Under the pieces are notes generated by a model. It saw only the letters and a list, made by a program, of their open reading frames with translations. It made no database searches and was not told the origin of the DNA. A DNA stretch of 64,000 nucleotides, from assembly GCA_910586585.1 (NCBI GenBank), contig CAJUKA010000013.1, positions 1-64,000 on the forward strand, in the 5' to 3' direction. Position numbers and translations under genes: made by a program. Within the stretch, counting starts at the first letter, position 1; every line of letters begins with the position of its first letter. Source of the DNA: an uncultured Lachnospiraceae bacterium (GTDB taxonomy: Bacteria > Bacillota > Clostridia > Lachnospirales > Lachnospiraceae). Positions 8,155 through 15,908 of the stretch are shown here, piece after piece.

Positions 8155-8703
8155 TTATTCTGCTGCTTCAGAAACTTCTGCTGTTTCCTCTGCCTCATGT
8201 GCAGGTTCACAAGCATCTGGACCGCCTTTTTCTGCAATTTGATTCAGCACACGAGCGAAGTTTGTGATAGGAGACTGAATACTTCCAAGGAACTTGGCAA
8301 TAAGTTCGTCTCTTGATGGAATGCTTGCAATGGCAGCCATTCCTTTTGCATCATAAACAATGCCTTCCACAATACCCGCTTTTAACTCAATTGCAGGACA
8401 TGTTTTTGCAAAATTACTCAAAATTCTTGCTGGAGCTGTCGCATCTTCTTTGCATACAGCAATCGCATTAGTTCCCTTGAGGTTTTCAATCAAGCCCTCA
8501 AACTCTGTCCCCTGAAAAGCGCGCGTCATAAGTGTATTTTTATAAACTTTGTAAGTAACGCCTGCTTCACGAAGCTGTTTACGAAGCTGTGTGTCCTGTT
8601 CAACAGTAATCCCACTGTAATTTACAATAACAACTGTTGCTGCGTCCTTAACTACTGATGCGATTTCCTCAACAATAGGCTGTTTTAATTCAATCTTTGC
8701 CAT
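8155..8703 (-). CDS. rplJ: 50S ribosomal protein L10
   Basis: A 182-residue L10. It has the N-terminal rRNA-binding domain (VVIVNYSGITVEQDTQLRKQ, YKVYKNTLMTRA, LKGTNAIA) and the C-terminal helix that carries L7/L12 dimers (PITNFARVLNQIAEKGG), ending in an acidic alanine- and glutamate-rich tail. AAGGAGG lies upstream of the ATG. It is the first gene of the rplJL operon, behind a leader of about 400 nt that contains an L10-leader fold and a terminator hairpin, so expression is expected to be autoregulated by L10(L12)4 binding. Confidence 0.98.
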   Translation of the reverse strand: MAKIELKQPIVEEIASVVKDAATVVIVNYSGITVEQDTQLRKQLREAGVTYKVYKNTLMTRAFQGTEFEGLIENLKGTNAIAVCKEDATAPARILSNFAKTCPAIELKAGIVEGIVYDAKGMAAIASIPSRDELIAKFLGSIQSPITNFARVLNQIAEKGGPDACEPAHEAEETAEVSEAAE

Positions 8704-8952
8704 TTTCTTACCTCCTTATAGATTCTAAATGTACTCTCGAAATCTCTTTTCACAACGTTGATGGACAAGTGAACTATTTCTGATATTGCGAAAATACATA
8801 TCTGGACCTTGGATTTAAAAATCCTGGTCCTGCCGAAAGGAGCCTAAAATGATAACACTACTATAACTAATCGAGCAGAGAAGATTTTCCCTGCTCGCCG
8901 CGCGGGGTGCGTACAGCTTTAGCTGCTAATTTCCTTACGCGCCCCTGTGCAT

Positions 8953-8992
8953 AAAAAAACCTCTCCTATATGCCTGAACATATCCTGAGAGG
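8953..8992 (-). terminator. attenuator/terminator in the rplJL leader
   Basis: On the minus strand, CCTCTC...GAGAGG closes a hairpin with an inner ATATG/CATAT pairing, followed by seven T. It lies 28 nt downstream of the L10-leader core and about 250 nt ahead of rplJ, so it is well placed as the premature terminator controlled by the leader. Confidence 0.7.
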
Positions 8993-9017
8993 TAAAAGTA
9001 ATCATCATAAAAACTCT

Positions 9018-9095
9018 TTTTCCTCGGTAGGCGGTATCCTTACGCCAAATATACGTTTTTGTATATCAGCACCTACTGTCTTCGGCATGGTCGTT
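9018..9095 (-). ncRNA. ribosomal protein L10 leader
   Basis: On the minus strand the leader contains CCGAAGACAGTAGGTGCT followed, after a variable hairpin, by ACCGCCTACCGAGGAAAAAG. The paired GTAGG/CCTAC strands and the conserved CCGAAGACAG and CCGAGG sides match the L10 leader family of Firmicutes as I remember it; its kink-turn binds L10 with L12. The position directly upstream of a terminator hairpin and rplJ supports the call. The rest of the leader, 8704-8950, contains two further hairpins but no open reading frame of note. Confidence 0.75.
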
Positions 9096-9106
9096 TGACC
9101 TCTACT

Positions 9107-9136
9107 ACCATATCATATACCTCATTATCTTGTCAA
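9107..9136 (-). promoter_or_regulatory. promoter of rplJL
   Basis: On the minus strand TTGACA (9136-9131), an 18-bp spacer and TATGGT (9112-9107). It lies just upstream of the L10 leader. Confidence 0.6.
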
Positions 9137-9166
9137 TCTTTTTTTATCCCGTTTTGGTGTAACAGT

Positions 9167-10147
9167 TCAGCCTATAAGAAAAAATTTATTTGTCAGAATT
9201 GAAAATGAATTATCTCCTGCCGCCCTTCTGTTTGATATCATAGAAAAATCATCAATATATTCACCTGTCTGATAATCATAGATAAGAATTTTATGGGGCT
9301 TTTCAAGAGAAATCCATATTTCAAAATCTGCCGCTCCAAATTCTCCGTCCGTTGTCAGCATACCATTAAACCACCAGTAGGATGCGTCTTCCCCATATAT
9401 AAAATCCACAGAAAAACTAATTCCCTCCATTTCTTCCACTGTTGTTACTCCCTTCATACAGCTTAAAGCATCTGTTTTTTCGTTAAGTTCTGGTATTTTG
9501 CTGTATATTTCTTTTTTCAAATTTTCTATTTCCTCATAGTGATACGTCTGCCAGTCATATATTTCCCTTCGGTCATATTCCGGGCAGGCAAGGTAAACCT
9601 TTTTCCCTTTTATATCAGGAATTACAACAGAAAAATCAGTCTTATCTTTTGCAAAGGGAAGTGTTTCCGCATAATAAACTATCACATTCACAACATTTGT
9701 ATCATTCTTATCTTCTTCCCACACCACTTTACTGACATGGAAGGAATACAGATTTATTTCTCCGTTCACAGTAAGCTGCCCTGTTTCTTCGTCATATATA
9801 GTGTCTGATATGGACATATATCCTGTTTCAAGCGGCTTGCCAATAACATAAATTTTAAGAGCGGCAAATAGCAGGAATATAAATAGAATACCTGCCAGTA
9901 TCCCTATGGTTATTTTCAGGCGGTTCATGCGCCTTCGTATCTTTTTCAGTGCATCGACAGCAATGGTATCATGGGCAGATAAATCATCTTTTCCGATACC
10001 TTCCTCCATTTCCGTATAAAATTTATGACATTCCTCACATTCTCCTAAATGATTTTTCACCAGTTCACTTCCTGTGTCACTTAAAATGTTGTCAATGTAG
10101 CCGGGAAGAAGATCCCGTATCACATCACAGTTATATTTTTCATTCAT
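9167..10147 (-). CDS. anti-sigma factor with zinc-finger (ZAS) domain
   Basis: About 326 residues. The N-terminal domain carries the H-x3-C-x2-C zinc-binding anti-sigma motif (His33, Cys37, Cys40 in HLGECEEC). One membrane segment follows at about 85-107 (ITIGILAGILFIFLLFAALK), and a large extracytoplasmic domain completes it. The start at 10147 has GGAG upstream and overlaps the sigma gene by 8 nt, so the pair is translationally coupled. It should hold the sigma factor at the membrane until an envelope signal acts; the signal is unknown. The last codons run into a copy of the GTAACAGTTCAGCC repeat (9159-9172), which supplies the TGA stop, so the original C-terminus may have been replaced. 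Confidence 0.85.
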   Translation of the reverse strand: MNEKYNCDVIRDLLPGYIDNILSDTGSELVKNHLGECEECHKFYTEMEEGIGKDDLSAHDTIAVDALKKIRRRMNRLKITIGILAGILFIFLLFAALKIYVIGKPLETGYMSISDTIYDEETGQLTVNGEINLYSFHVSKVVWEEDKNDTNVVNVIVYYAETLPFAKDKTDFSVVIPDIKGKKVYLACPEYDRREIYDWQTYHYEEIENLKKEIYSKIPELNEKTDALSCMKGVTTVEEMEGISFSVDFIYGEDASYWWFNGMLTTDGEFGAADFEIWISLEKPHKILIYDYQTGEYIDDFSMISNRRAAGDNSFSILTNKFFLIG

Positions 10148-10637
10148 TCCGACTGATCTCCTTTCTGATTTTTTGTTTGGCACGAAAAAAAATAGTCCTG
10201 CACCAATTTTCGCTTTTTCCCATTATTTCCCCGATTTCACGGAAAGACAATTCTCCACTTATACGGTACAATACAACTTCTCTCTCCTGTTCTGGAAGAA
10301 GGTGGATTGCCTGATAAAGCTCGATCTTATTTTCCTGCCGAATAACAAAAGTTTCCCCATCCGATATTGAATCATCTGGAAGATCATCGGAAAGCTCCGC
10401 CATTTTCAAACGGTTCTTTTTCCGAAGTTCCTGCCATAATATATGCTTTGCAATCTGGCAAAGCCATACAGATAATTTACAGGAAGCATCATAACGTGAA
10501 ATAGACATACTTGCCTTCAAAAAAGTTTCCTGCGTCATTTCCTCCGACCATTCGGCATTATGCGTATGGGAATATAAAAATCCATAAACTACTCTGGAAT
10601 ACTTCTGATAAACATTTTCCATATCTGAGTAATCCAT
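10140..10637 (-). CDS. ECF-type RNA polymerase sigma factor
   Basis: A 165-residue sigma-70 family protein with only regions 2 and 4. Region 2 spans about 8-75 (SRVVYGFLYSHTHN, SEEMTQETFLKA, LSVWLCQIAKHILWQELRKK). Region 4 spans about 112-160 (LPEQEREVVLYRISGELSFR, EIGEIMGKSENWCRTIFFRA). TAAGGA directly precedes the ATG. The last codons overlap the anti-sigma gene. Upstream on the minus strand is TTGTAA, 17 bp, TGATAT, which also contains the GTAAC element found at many ECF-dependent promoters, so it may be autoregulated. Confidence 0.92.
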   Translation of the reverse strand: MDYSDMENVYQKYSRVVYGFLYSHTHNAEWSEEMTQETFLKASMSISRYDASCKLSVWLCQIAKHILWQELRKKNRLKMAELSDDLPDDSISDGETFVIRQENKIELYQAIHLLPEQEREVVLYRISGELSFREIGEIMGKSENWCRTIFFRAKQKIRKEISRNE

Positions 10638-10954
10638 TCCTTAACTCACCCCCTCTACCCTTTATATCACATTAATTTATCATTCGTTACAAAAAATTAT
10701 GATTTTCTAGAGCATGTTTGAAAAATCGAGCAGGGTGCGTGCATAAAAAGGCAGCAGATTGTCTGTCAAGATAATCTGCTGCCAAAGGGTAAAGAGTAGT
10801 AACAGTATTCAATTTTATCATTTTTCTAGTTGGATGGAGCACTAAGTTTTTCCCAGCAAACAGGAATTGAATAAAACCGGTGCGCGATAATCTGTCAAGA
10901 CCGTGGTACAGTTTTTGCGTCCCTCCATCCGTCTATTATCACAAACAACCGTTA
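10638..10954. other. intergenic region with terminator and repeat debris
   Basis: No gene. The part next to the sigma factor holds its probable promoter (about 10665-10695, minus strand). At 10722-10745 the string AATCGAGCAG followed by GGTGCGTGCAT resembles a string at 8873-8913 in the rplJL leader, where a hairpin is inserted between the two halves. At 10880-10895 part of the terminator stem sequence (GATAATCTGTCAAGA) recurs. Confidence 0.5.
10750..10783 (-). terminator. intrinsic terminator
   Basis: GGCAGCAGATT(G/A)TC stems pair across a 6-nt loop; on the minus strand the hairpin is followed by TTTTTATGC. It would end the transcript of the 10955-11365 gene, 170 bp beyond its stop. Confidence 0.75.
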
Positions 10955-11365
10955 TCATTCGAACACAATCTCAAAATCCTCGTCATCTTCGTCATAGTCT
11001 TCTTTTTCCACTGCATAAAAGCTTTTTCCGATAATTGTCCGCAGCTTTTGAATATTCGCCAAATCCGATGCGCCAAATTCCTGGTAGCACACAGTTTCAC
11101 TCTCTTCATTCAACGAATCATAAAAGTCCGTAACATACACTGAAAATTCGTCCAACAAACATTCAAAAGGAATCTGCGTAATATTTCTGGGTGAAGCGTC
11201 TTCCTCACAATAGCGTTCCGGTTCCATTTCAAAAGAAAGTGAAGTCACATAAATATCCTTACTCGAAATACCATACGGATCTTTTGTACAATAAATGCCT
11301 TCTTCCACTTGTTGAAATTTTGATTCAGAGTATTTTTCTGGTGTATAGTTTTTAAAATTTTTCAT
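10955..11365 (-). CDS. hypothetical acidic protein
   Basis: A 136-residue soluble, acidic protein ending in a run of Asp/Glu (EKEDYDEDDEDFEIVFE). The start at 11365 (MKNFKNYTPEKYSE) has AAAGGAG 8 nt upstream; the longer frame to 11443 has no site. There are no membrane segments, signal peptide or enzyme motif. I do not recognise the family. Small acidic single-domain proteins of this kind near SUKH-like genes are often immunity proteins, but nothing here shows that. Confidence 0.7.
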   Translation of the reverse strand: MKNFKNYTPEKYSESKFQQVEEGIYCTKDPYGISSKDIYVTSLSFEMEPERYCEEDASPRNITQIPFECLLDEFSVYVTDFYDSLNEESETVCYQEFGASDLANIQKLRTIIGKSFYAVEKEDYDEDDEDFEIVFE

Positions 11366-11429
11366 TGTGTTCTCCTTTATTCTTATACATATCAAGATAT
11401 CTTCAATATACTTGTGTTTCTGTTTCAAA

Positions 11430-12629
11430 TTACCTGTCCTCAATTATCTGAAAAATATAAAATTTAAGATAATAGCTCTCCTGTGCCGCCCACAATATTG
11501 GATGGTCTGGCGCCTGGGTACGGTATTCTACCTGGCGCAGCCGCTTATGCGCACTGGCTGCTGCCTGATAAATCGTCTTTGTAAACAACTCGTACTCCAT
11601 AAAATGGGAGCAGGAACATGTTGCAAGAAATCCGCCATCCTTCACAAGTTTCATGGCACGCAGGTTAATCTCACGATATCCCTTTACTGCATTTTTAACA
11701 GCAGTTCTGGACTTTGCAAATGCCGGAGGGTCCAAAATCACGACATCAAACTGCTCTTTTTTGCGTTCTAGCTCCGGCAGCAGTTCAAATACATCTGCAC
11801 AGCGAAATTGTACCGTTTCGCCAAGTCCATTTAATGCTGCATTTTGAATAGCCTGTGCAACCGCAAGCTCAGAGGCGTCCACACCAAGCACGCTGCACGC
11901 TCCTGCTATCCCTGCGTTGAGTGCAAACGAACCTGTATGGGTGAAGCAGTCCAGCACTTTTGCCTTTTTACAGAGCCTTTGTATTGCAAGTCGATTATAC
12001 TTCTGATCTAGGAAGAAACCTGTTTTTTGCCCTTCCTTTACATCGACAAGGTATTGCACCCCATTCTCTGTAATCGGTACCATGGTGTCAAATGGTTCTC
12101 CAATAAACCCTTTTTCTCGTTCCATCCCCTCATTTAAGCGTACTTTTGCATCACTCCTCTCATAAACGCCGCGAACATGAATACCATCCTGCTCCAGCAA
12201 TATCTTTAAGTCCTCGATAATTTCAAGTTTGAATCGGTCAATGCCAAGTGCCAATGATTCCACCACGAGAACATCTGAAAACTTGTCCACCACAAGCCCT
12301 GGCAAAAAATCCGCCTCGCCAAAAATCACGCGGCAGCTACTGATATCTACTGTCTTTTTGCGGTATTCCCACGCGTTCCGCACACGCTCCATTATAAACT
12401 CACTGTCAATTTCCTGCTCAATGCAGCGCGTCATAAGGCGCACGCGAATTTTTGAATGCAGATTCACAAATCCTTTTCCCAACGGATAACCGTCAAAATC
12501 TCTGACACTAACGATATCCCCATTATCAAATGCACCGCTGATAGTGTCAATCTCATTGTCAAAAATCCACAAACCTCCTGCCTTTATAGTTCTGCCCTCA
12601 CCTTTTTTCAATGTCATCACTGCACTCAT
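11430..12629 (-). CDS. class I SAM-dependent rRNA methyltransferase (RlmI-like)
   Basis: A 399-residue enzyme with a PUA-type RNA-binding N-terminus (about 1-75: LKKGEGRTIKAGGLWIFDNE), a linker domain and a C-terminal Rossmann methyltransferase. The SAM-binding strand is VLDCFTHTGSFALNAG (about 218-233), the acidic end is VLGVDAS, and the active-site motif is VVILDPPAFAKS. These match RlmI/RlmL-type 23S rRNA m5C methyltransferases, including the substrate loop KEGQKTGFFLDQKYNR. The start at 12629 is preceded by GGAGGATAAT; an ATG at 12641 is less well placed. Which rRNA base it modifies cannot be told from sequence (m5C1962 in E. coli RlmI). Confidence 0.9.
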   Translation of the reverse strand: MSAVMTLKKGEGRTIKAGGLWIFDNEIDTISGAFDNGDIVSVRDFDGYPLGKGFVNLHSKIRVRLMTRCIEQEIDSEFIMERVRNAWEYRKKTVDISSCRVIFGEADFLPGLVVDKFSDVLVVESLALGIDRFKLEIIEDLKILLEQDGIHVRGVYERSDAKVRLNEGMEREKGFIGEPFDTMVPITENGVQYLVDVKEGQKTGFFLDQKYNRLAIQRLCKKAKVLDCFTHTGSFALNAGIAGACSVLGVDASELAVAQAIQNAALNGLGETVQFRCADVFELLPELERKKEQFDVVILDPPAFAKSRTAVKNAVKGYREINLRAMKLVKDGGFLATCSCSHFMEYELFTKTIYQAAASAHKRLRQVEYRTQAPDHPILWAAQESYYLKFYIFQIIEDR

Positions 12630-12710
12630 ATTATCCTCCATGTCGTCTTTGAACGGCTCAAATAGATATGAAAAACGCTGTCTTTTACTGCCTTAGAACT
12701 ATTTTTCACA

Positions 12711-13379
12711 CTATTCCTCCAAACTCTCGTTCTCTAAGTCATTCCATACAAAACTGTCTGCCAACGCTTTTGCTGCATCTTCTACACGCTCTGAACCTGT
12801 AAAATTGGTAAGATGAATCAGGCAGTAGCGCTTATCGTCCACAATATAATACTGTTTGGTAACAATTTCCTCCTCACTGATTGTAAAAATATAGAGAATG
12901 TAATCCTGAGCCGTTGTGCTTCCACTCCCTGTTACTTGCGCATCACTGCTGCTAATTTGCATGGAAAGCTGTCGGACAATTGCATTCCGAAATTGCTCAT
13001 GCTCCTCCAAGGAATAGCGATTTGTTCCTATTTCAATTGAAATATTGTCTGGCATTTCATCCTCTTCATGCCCTTCCTCCACATAAAAAATCTTGTTTTT
13101 TGTCGAATATTGTTCTGCCTTTACCCAACCGTCCGGCACTGTATAGCTTCCAGGGAAGTCCATTTCTTCATCAATTTCAGAAGGTATGCTTTCTGATTGT
13201 TCCACCTTTGAATTATTTTCTGATTTAAGCGATTCATCAAATATACGTTTTGTCTTACTTGTGCTGTCTGATGACACCTCTGTTATTTTTTTAGAACAGC
13301 CTGTGAACGTTCCGAACGAAACAAGAACAGCCAACAAGATCACAACTATTTTTTTACAAATCAATATCTGCTGCTTCAT
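12711..13379 (-). CDS. hypothetical lipoprotein
   Basis: About 222 residues. The N-terminus has Lys9-Lys10, a hydrophobic stretch and a lipobox-like FTGC with Cys28, so it is probably exported and lipid-anchored. A low-complexity Ser/Glu linker follows (about 30-65), then a globular domain with DGWVKAEQYSTKNKIFYVEE and EEEIVTKQYYIVDDKRYCLI. This resembles small secreted proteins of the PsbP/DUF1795-like fold, a weak impression only. The ATG at 13379 is chosen because AAAGGTG lies 9 nt upstream; a GTG 12 nt earlier lies inside that site. Function unknown. Confidence 0.7.
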   Translation of the reverse strand: MKQQILICKKIVVILLAVLVSFGTFTGCSKKITEVSSDSTSKTKRIFDESLKSENNSKVEQSESIPSEIDEEMDFPGSYTVPDGWVKAEQYSTKNKIFYVEEGHEEDEMPDNISIEIGTNRYSLEEHEQFRNAIVRQLSMQISSSDAQVTGSGSTTAQDYILYIFTISEEEIVTKQYYIVDDKRYCLIHLTNFTGSERVEDAAKALADSFVWNDLENESLEE

Positions 13380-13459
13380 CAAATAATGCACCTTTCATTT
13401 ATTGAATTAAATATTATATGACAATACAATAGACCCTTTTTCGTATAGAAATAACACAC

Positions 13460-14026
13460 TCATCTATCAAACAGCGAGCCTGTACTACTATGTGTGCTCC
13501 CGTCATTTTCTGTATATGTCAGGATAAACCGAGGTTCTCGCTTTGTGCAATGATAAAATCGCAGCAATAACTCTGCAACATCAGATTTTATCTCTATCCC
13601 CAAACGCTTTGCTAATTCTTGTTGCGCCTCACGCAAATCAAACGCGACTTCCTGTGCATTTTCTTCATATTCCTCAAAGATTTCTTCTGCAAATGCACCA
13701 AGCTCTTGTTTATTGATATATTCTTCTTCACATAAATAATCTAACCAATAAGGACAATTTATCATGAACTCAAAGAACTCGTCCAGGTTATCTGCAATTC
13801 TGCCGCACTCGCCCTCACTTCCCCAATAGCCTATTGAGCCATCTTCAAGCAAGATATATTCACTTCCACTCCCTGCCATTGCGAATGTTTTCCCGGAAAT
13901 ATTGTAGGTTATATGTCCATCTTCATCTTGCGGTATTTTAAATTCTGGAAGAATTTCGATATCGCACACATCGCATAATAAGTCTGATAAATCATTATCT
14001 TCTCGCAGTATTTTTATATAATCCAT
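13460..14026 (-). CDS. SUKH/SMI1-KNR4-like hypothetical protein
   Basis: A 188-residue acidic soluble protein. The central part (GKTFAMAGSGSEYILLEDGS, then GYWGSEGECGRIADNLDEFF) has the 'FA..GSGGEYHLLEDGSIGY' pattern of SUKH-type domains, with helices to the end. It is the second such protein in the window (the first is at 135-713). Family members include immunity proteins against nuclease toxins; no toxin gene is adjacent. AAGGTG precedes the ATG by 9 nt. Confidence 0.6.
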   Translation of the reverse strand: MDYIKILREDNDLSDLLCDVCDIEILPEFKIPQDEDGHITYNISGKTFAMAGSGSEYILLEDGSIGYWGSEGECGRIADNLDEFFEFMINCPYWLDYLCEEEYINKQELGAFAEEIFEEYEENAQEVAFDLREAQQELAKRLGIEIKSDVAELLLRFYHCTKREPRFILTYTENDGSTHSSTGSLFDR

Positions 14027-14214
14027 TGCGTCACACCTTCTATTTCATATGATGTACTCTTTCTTTGCTCTTTTATCAGTCCCATACAATTCCAAAACAA
14101 GAAAAGCCATCTGGAACCGGCGGCCTGCACTTTTTGATTTTTCGATGACTTAATTATATCACAATGGTTCTCCAAATAAAATAAATTTTATATAAATGCA
14201 AACCTTACCATTTC

Positions 14215-14390
14215 GTAACCGTTCAGCCTCCGGCTTCCTTTTACACCATCTCTGTAACAGTTCAGCCTTCGGCTTCCTGTTACAAGCATCAAGCCATGCA
14301 TAATCGCTTCGCGATGCCTTGATGCACCTCAACCTCAACGTTATTCCACGAACTTTGCAGCAAGTGCAAAATTCTGGGCTGAACTGTTAC
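14215..14390. repeat. REP-like palindromic repeat cluster
   Basis: The stretch contains a degenerate unit GTAACCGTTCAGCC...TTTTAC (14215-14244). Next is a near-perfect 30-nt palindrome that begins GTAACAGTTCAGCC (14254-14267) and ends CTGTTAC at 14283. Then comes a second hairpin with arms GCATCAAG and CTTGATGC around TCGCTTCGCGA (about 14287-14326), and finally the inverted 14-mer GGCTGAACTGTTAC at 14377-14390. Thus 14254-14390 is a 137-bp unit with perfect 14-bp terminal inverted repeats. Single arms of the same 14-mer recur at 9159-9172 and 28850-28863. The rest of 14027-14538 holds no gene. Confidence 0.65.
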
Positions 14391-14415
14391 CCATTTCTTC
14401 TATATTTCTAATTTC

Positions 14416-14444
14416 TTGCAAGATTTCATTACATAGTGTATACT
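14416..14444 (+). promoter_or_regulatory. sigma-A promoter for the Cof phosphatase/GNAT pair
   Basis: TTGCAA (14416-14421), a 17-bp spacer and TATACT (14439-14444), 95 bp ahead of the start codon at 14539. Confidence 0.65.
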
Positions 14445-14538
14445 GTTTATTGCGCTCTGACACACGCACAAATTTTTCAACCTCACAGCTTCTAAAAACA
14501 ACCAGAAGCTAAAATAAATATAGGGAGAATTTCATAAA

Positions 14539-15318
14539 ATGAAACTAAAACTTGTAGCATTGGATATGGATGGAACTTTACTGGACAGTCAAAAAAGACT
14601 ACCGCCAGACTTCATTCCTTGGGTGGAGCATCATCCAGATATCAAAACCATAATTGCCAGCGGAAGACAGTATCACACCCTAATCAAAGATTTTATTCCC
14701 ATCAAAGACAAGCTGATTTTTGTAGCAGAGAATGGCGGAATCGTATTTGAAAAAGACACCATCGTTTATTGTAATGAAATGCCAAAAGAAGAAATTTTCA
14801 GGTGTCTTGAACGAATTGAACCAATCAAAAATTTGACTCCTGTCGTTTGCGGCGCAAACTCTGCCTATATGAAAGCCTCCTCTGATTCTGCCTATGAGGA
14901 AACCAAACGATACTATTCCCGCCTACAGTCTGTCGCAGATATGAAAGAGGCGGTTTGTCACGACACCATTGTTAAAATTGCTGTGTTTGCCGAAGAAAAG
15001 AAGGCGGAACAGGCAACAAAATATTTTGCGGATTTGCCAGATTCCCTATCTGCTGTACTCTCTGGTGTCAGTTGGATTGATATTTCCAACCGCACGGCCA
15101 ACAAGGGCAGCGCAATTGCTGCGATCCAGAAAAAATATGGTATTGACAGAACAGAATCTATGGCATTTGGCGATTATTTGAATGATGTGGAGCTTCTACA
15201 ATGCTGCGAAGAAAGCTATTGTATGGAAAATGGGCATCCAGATTTAAAAGCACTGGCAAAATATACTACTGCGTCAAATGATAACAATGGCGTTATGAAT
15301 ATATTGAATCAATTATGA
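14539..15318 (+). CDS. Cof-type HAD-IIB sugar-phosphate phosphatase
   Basis: A 259-residue HAD-superfamily hydrolase of the Cof subfamily. Motif I is LVALDMDGTLLDSQKR (Asp9 nucleophile, Asp11 acid/base). Motif II is TIIASGRQY, motif III is the Lys in ISNRTANKGSAI, and motif IV is MAFGDYLNDVELL. The IIB cap lies between about 85 and 185. These cytoplasmic phosphatases act on sugar phosphates, FMN/PLP and similar metabolites with little specificity. GGGAG lies 12-14 nt upstream. The GNAT gene follows after 18 bp on the same transcript. Confidence 0.9.
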   Translation: MKLKLVALDMDGTLLDSQKRLPPDFIPWVEHHPDIKTIIASGRQYHTLIKDFIPIKDKLIFVAENGGIVFEKDTIVYCNEMPKEEIFRCLERIEPIKNLTPVVCGANSAYMKASSDSAYEETKRYYSRLQSVADMKEAVCHDTIVKIAVFAEEKKAEQATKYFADLPDSLSAVLSGVSWIDISNRTANKGSAIAAIQKKYGIDRTESMAFGDYLNDVELLQCCEESYCMENGHPDLKALAKYTTASNDNNGVMNILNQL

Positions 15319-15336
15319 TCGGAGACGAAACGAACG

Positions 15337-15885
15337 ATGTTAGAATTCATGAATCCACAACAATTTGATCAGGTATTTTCTATTATGGAACACAGTTTCC
15401 CTATAGATGAATACCGCACCTATGCGGAACAAAAATGTTTGTTGGACAATCCAAAATACAAACTGTATACGCTTCCTGATACCCAAAACAGCCAAATAAG
15501 TGCATTTGTATCAATATGGCAGTTTTCTGACTTTGCTTATATTGAACATTTTGCAGTAAGCGCCGCCGCTCGCTGTCAGGGACTTGGTTCCTCTATTTTG
15601 AATGAGATAAAACACATATTATCCTGTCAGATTTGTCTGGAAGTTGAACTACCCAAAACCGATCTTGCCAAAAGGAGAATTGCCTTTTACAAAAGAAATG
15701 GGTTTGCTCTTAACGACTATCCTTATATCCAGCCGGCTCTCTCCAAAGGCAGGCACCCTTTGCCACTCCTTCTTATGACGACAGATGGGACCATCACTCC
15801 CGACAGATTTGCATATATAAAAACAACGCTCTACCAGCATGTATATAACATCAGTCCTTCTGATATCAATACATACTTAGGTTAA
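15337..15885 (+). CDS. GNAT family N-acetyltransferase
   Basis: A 182-residue protein. The acetyl-CoA-binding motif A is in IEHFAVSAAARCQGLGSSIL (the Q/RxxGxG/A loop is RCQGLGSS, about 84-91). Motif B is in KRRIAFYKRNGFAL. It is likely to acetylate an amine on a small molecule or a protein; the substrate is unknown. It follows the Cof phosphatase after an 18-bp gap with GGAG upstream, and ends 23 bp from the convergent jetC gene with no clear terminator in between. Confidence 0.88.
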   Translation: MLEFMNPQQFDQVFSIMEHSFPIDEYRTYAEQKCLLDNPKYKLYTLPDTQNSQISAFVSIWQFSDFAYIEHFAVSAAARCQGLGSSILNEIKHILSCQICLEVELPKTDLAKRRIAFYKRNGFALNDYPYIQPALSKGRHPLPLLLMTTDGTITPDRFAYIKTTLYQHVYNISPSDINTYLG

Positions 15886-15908
15886 GAGCGTGTTCTCTTT
15901 CAGGAATT

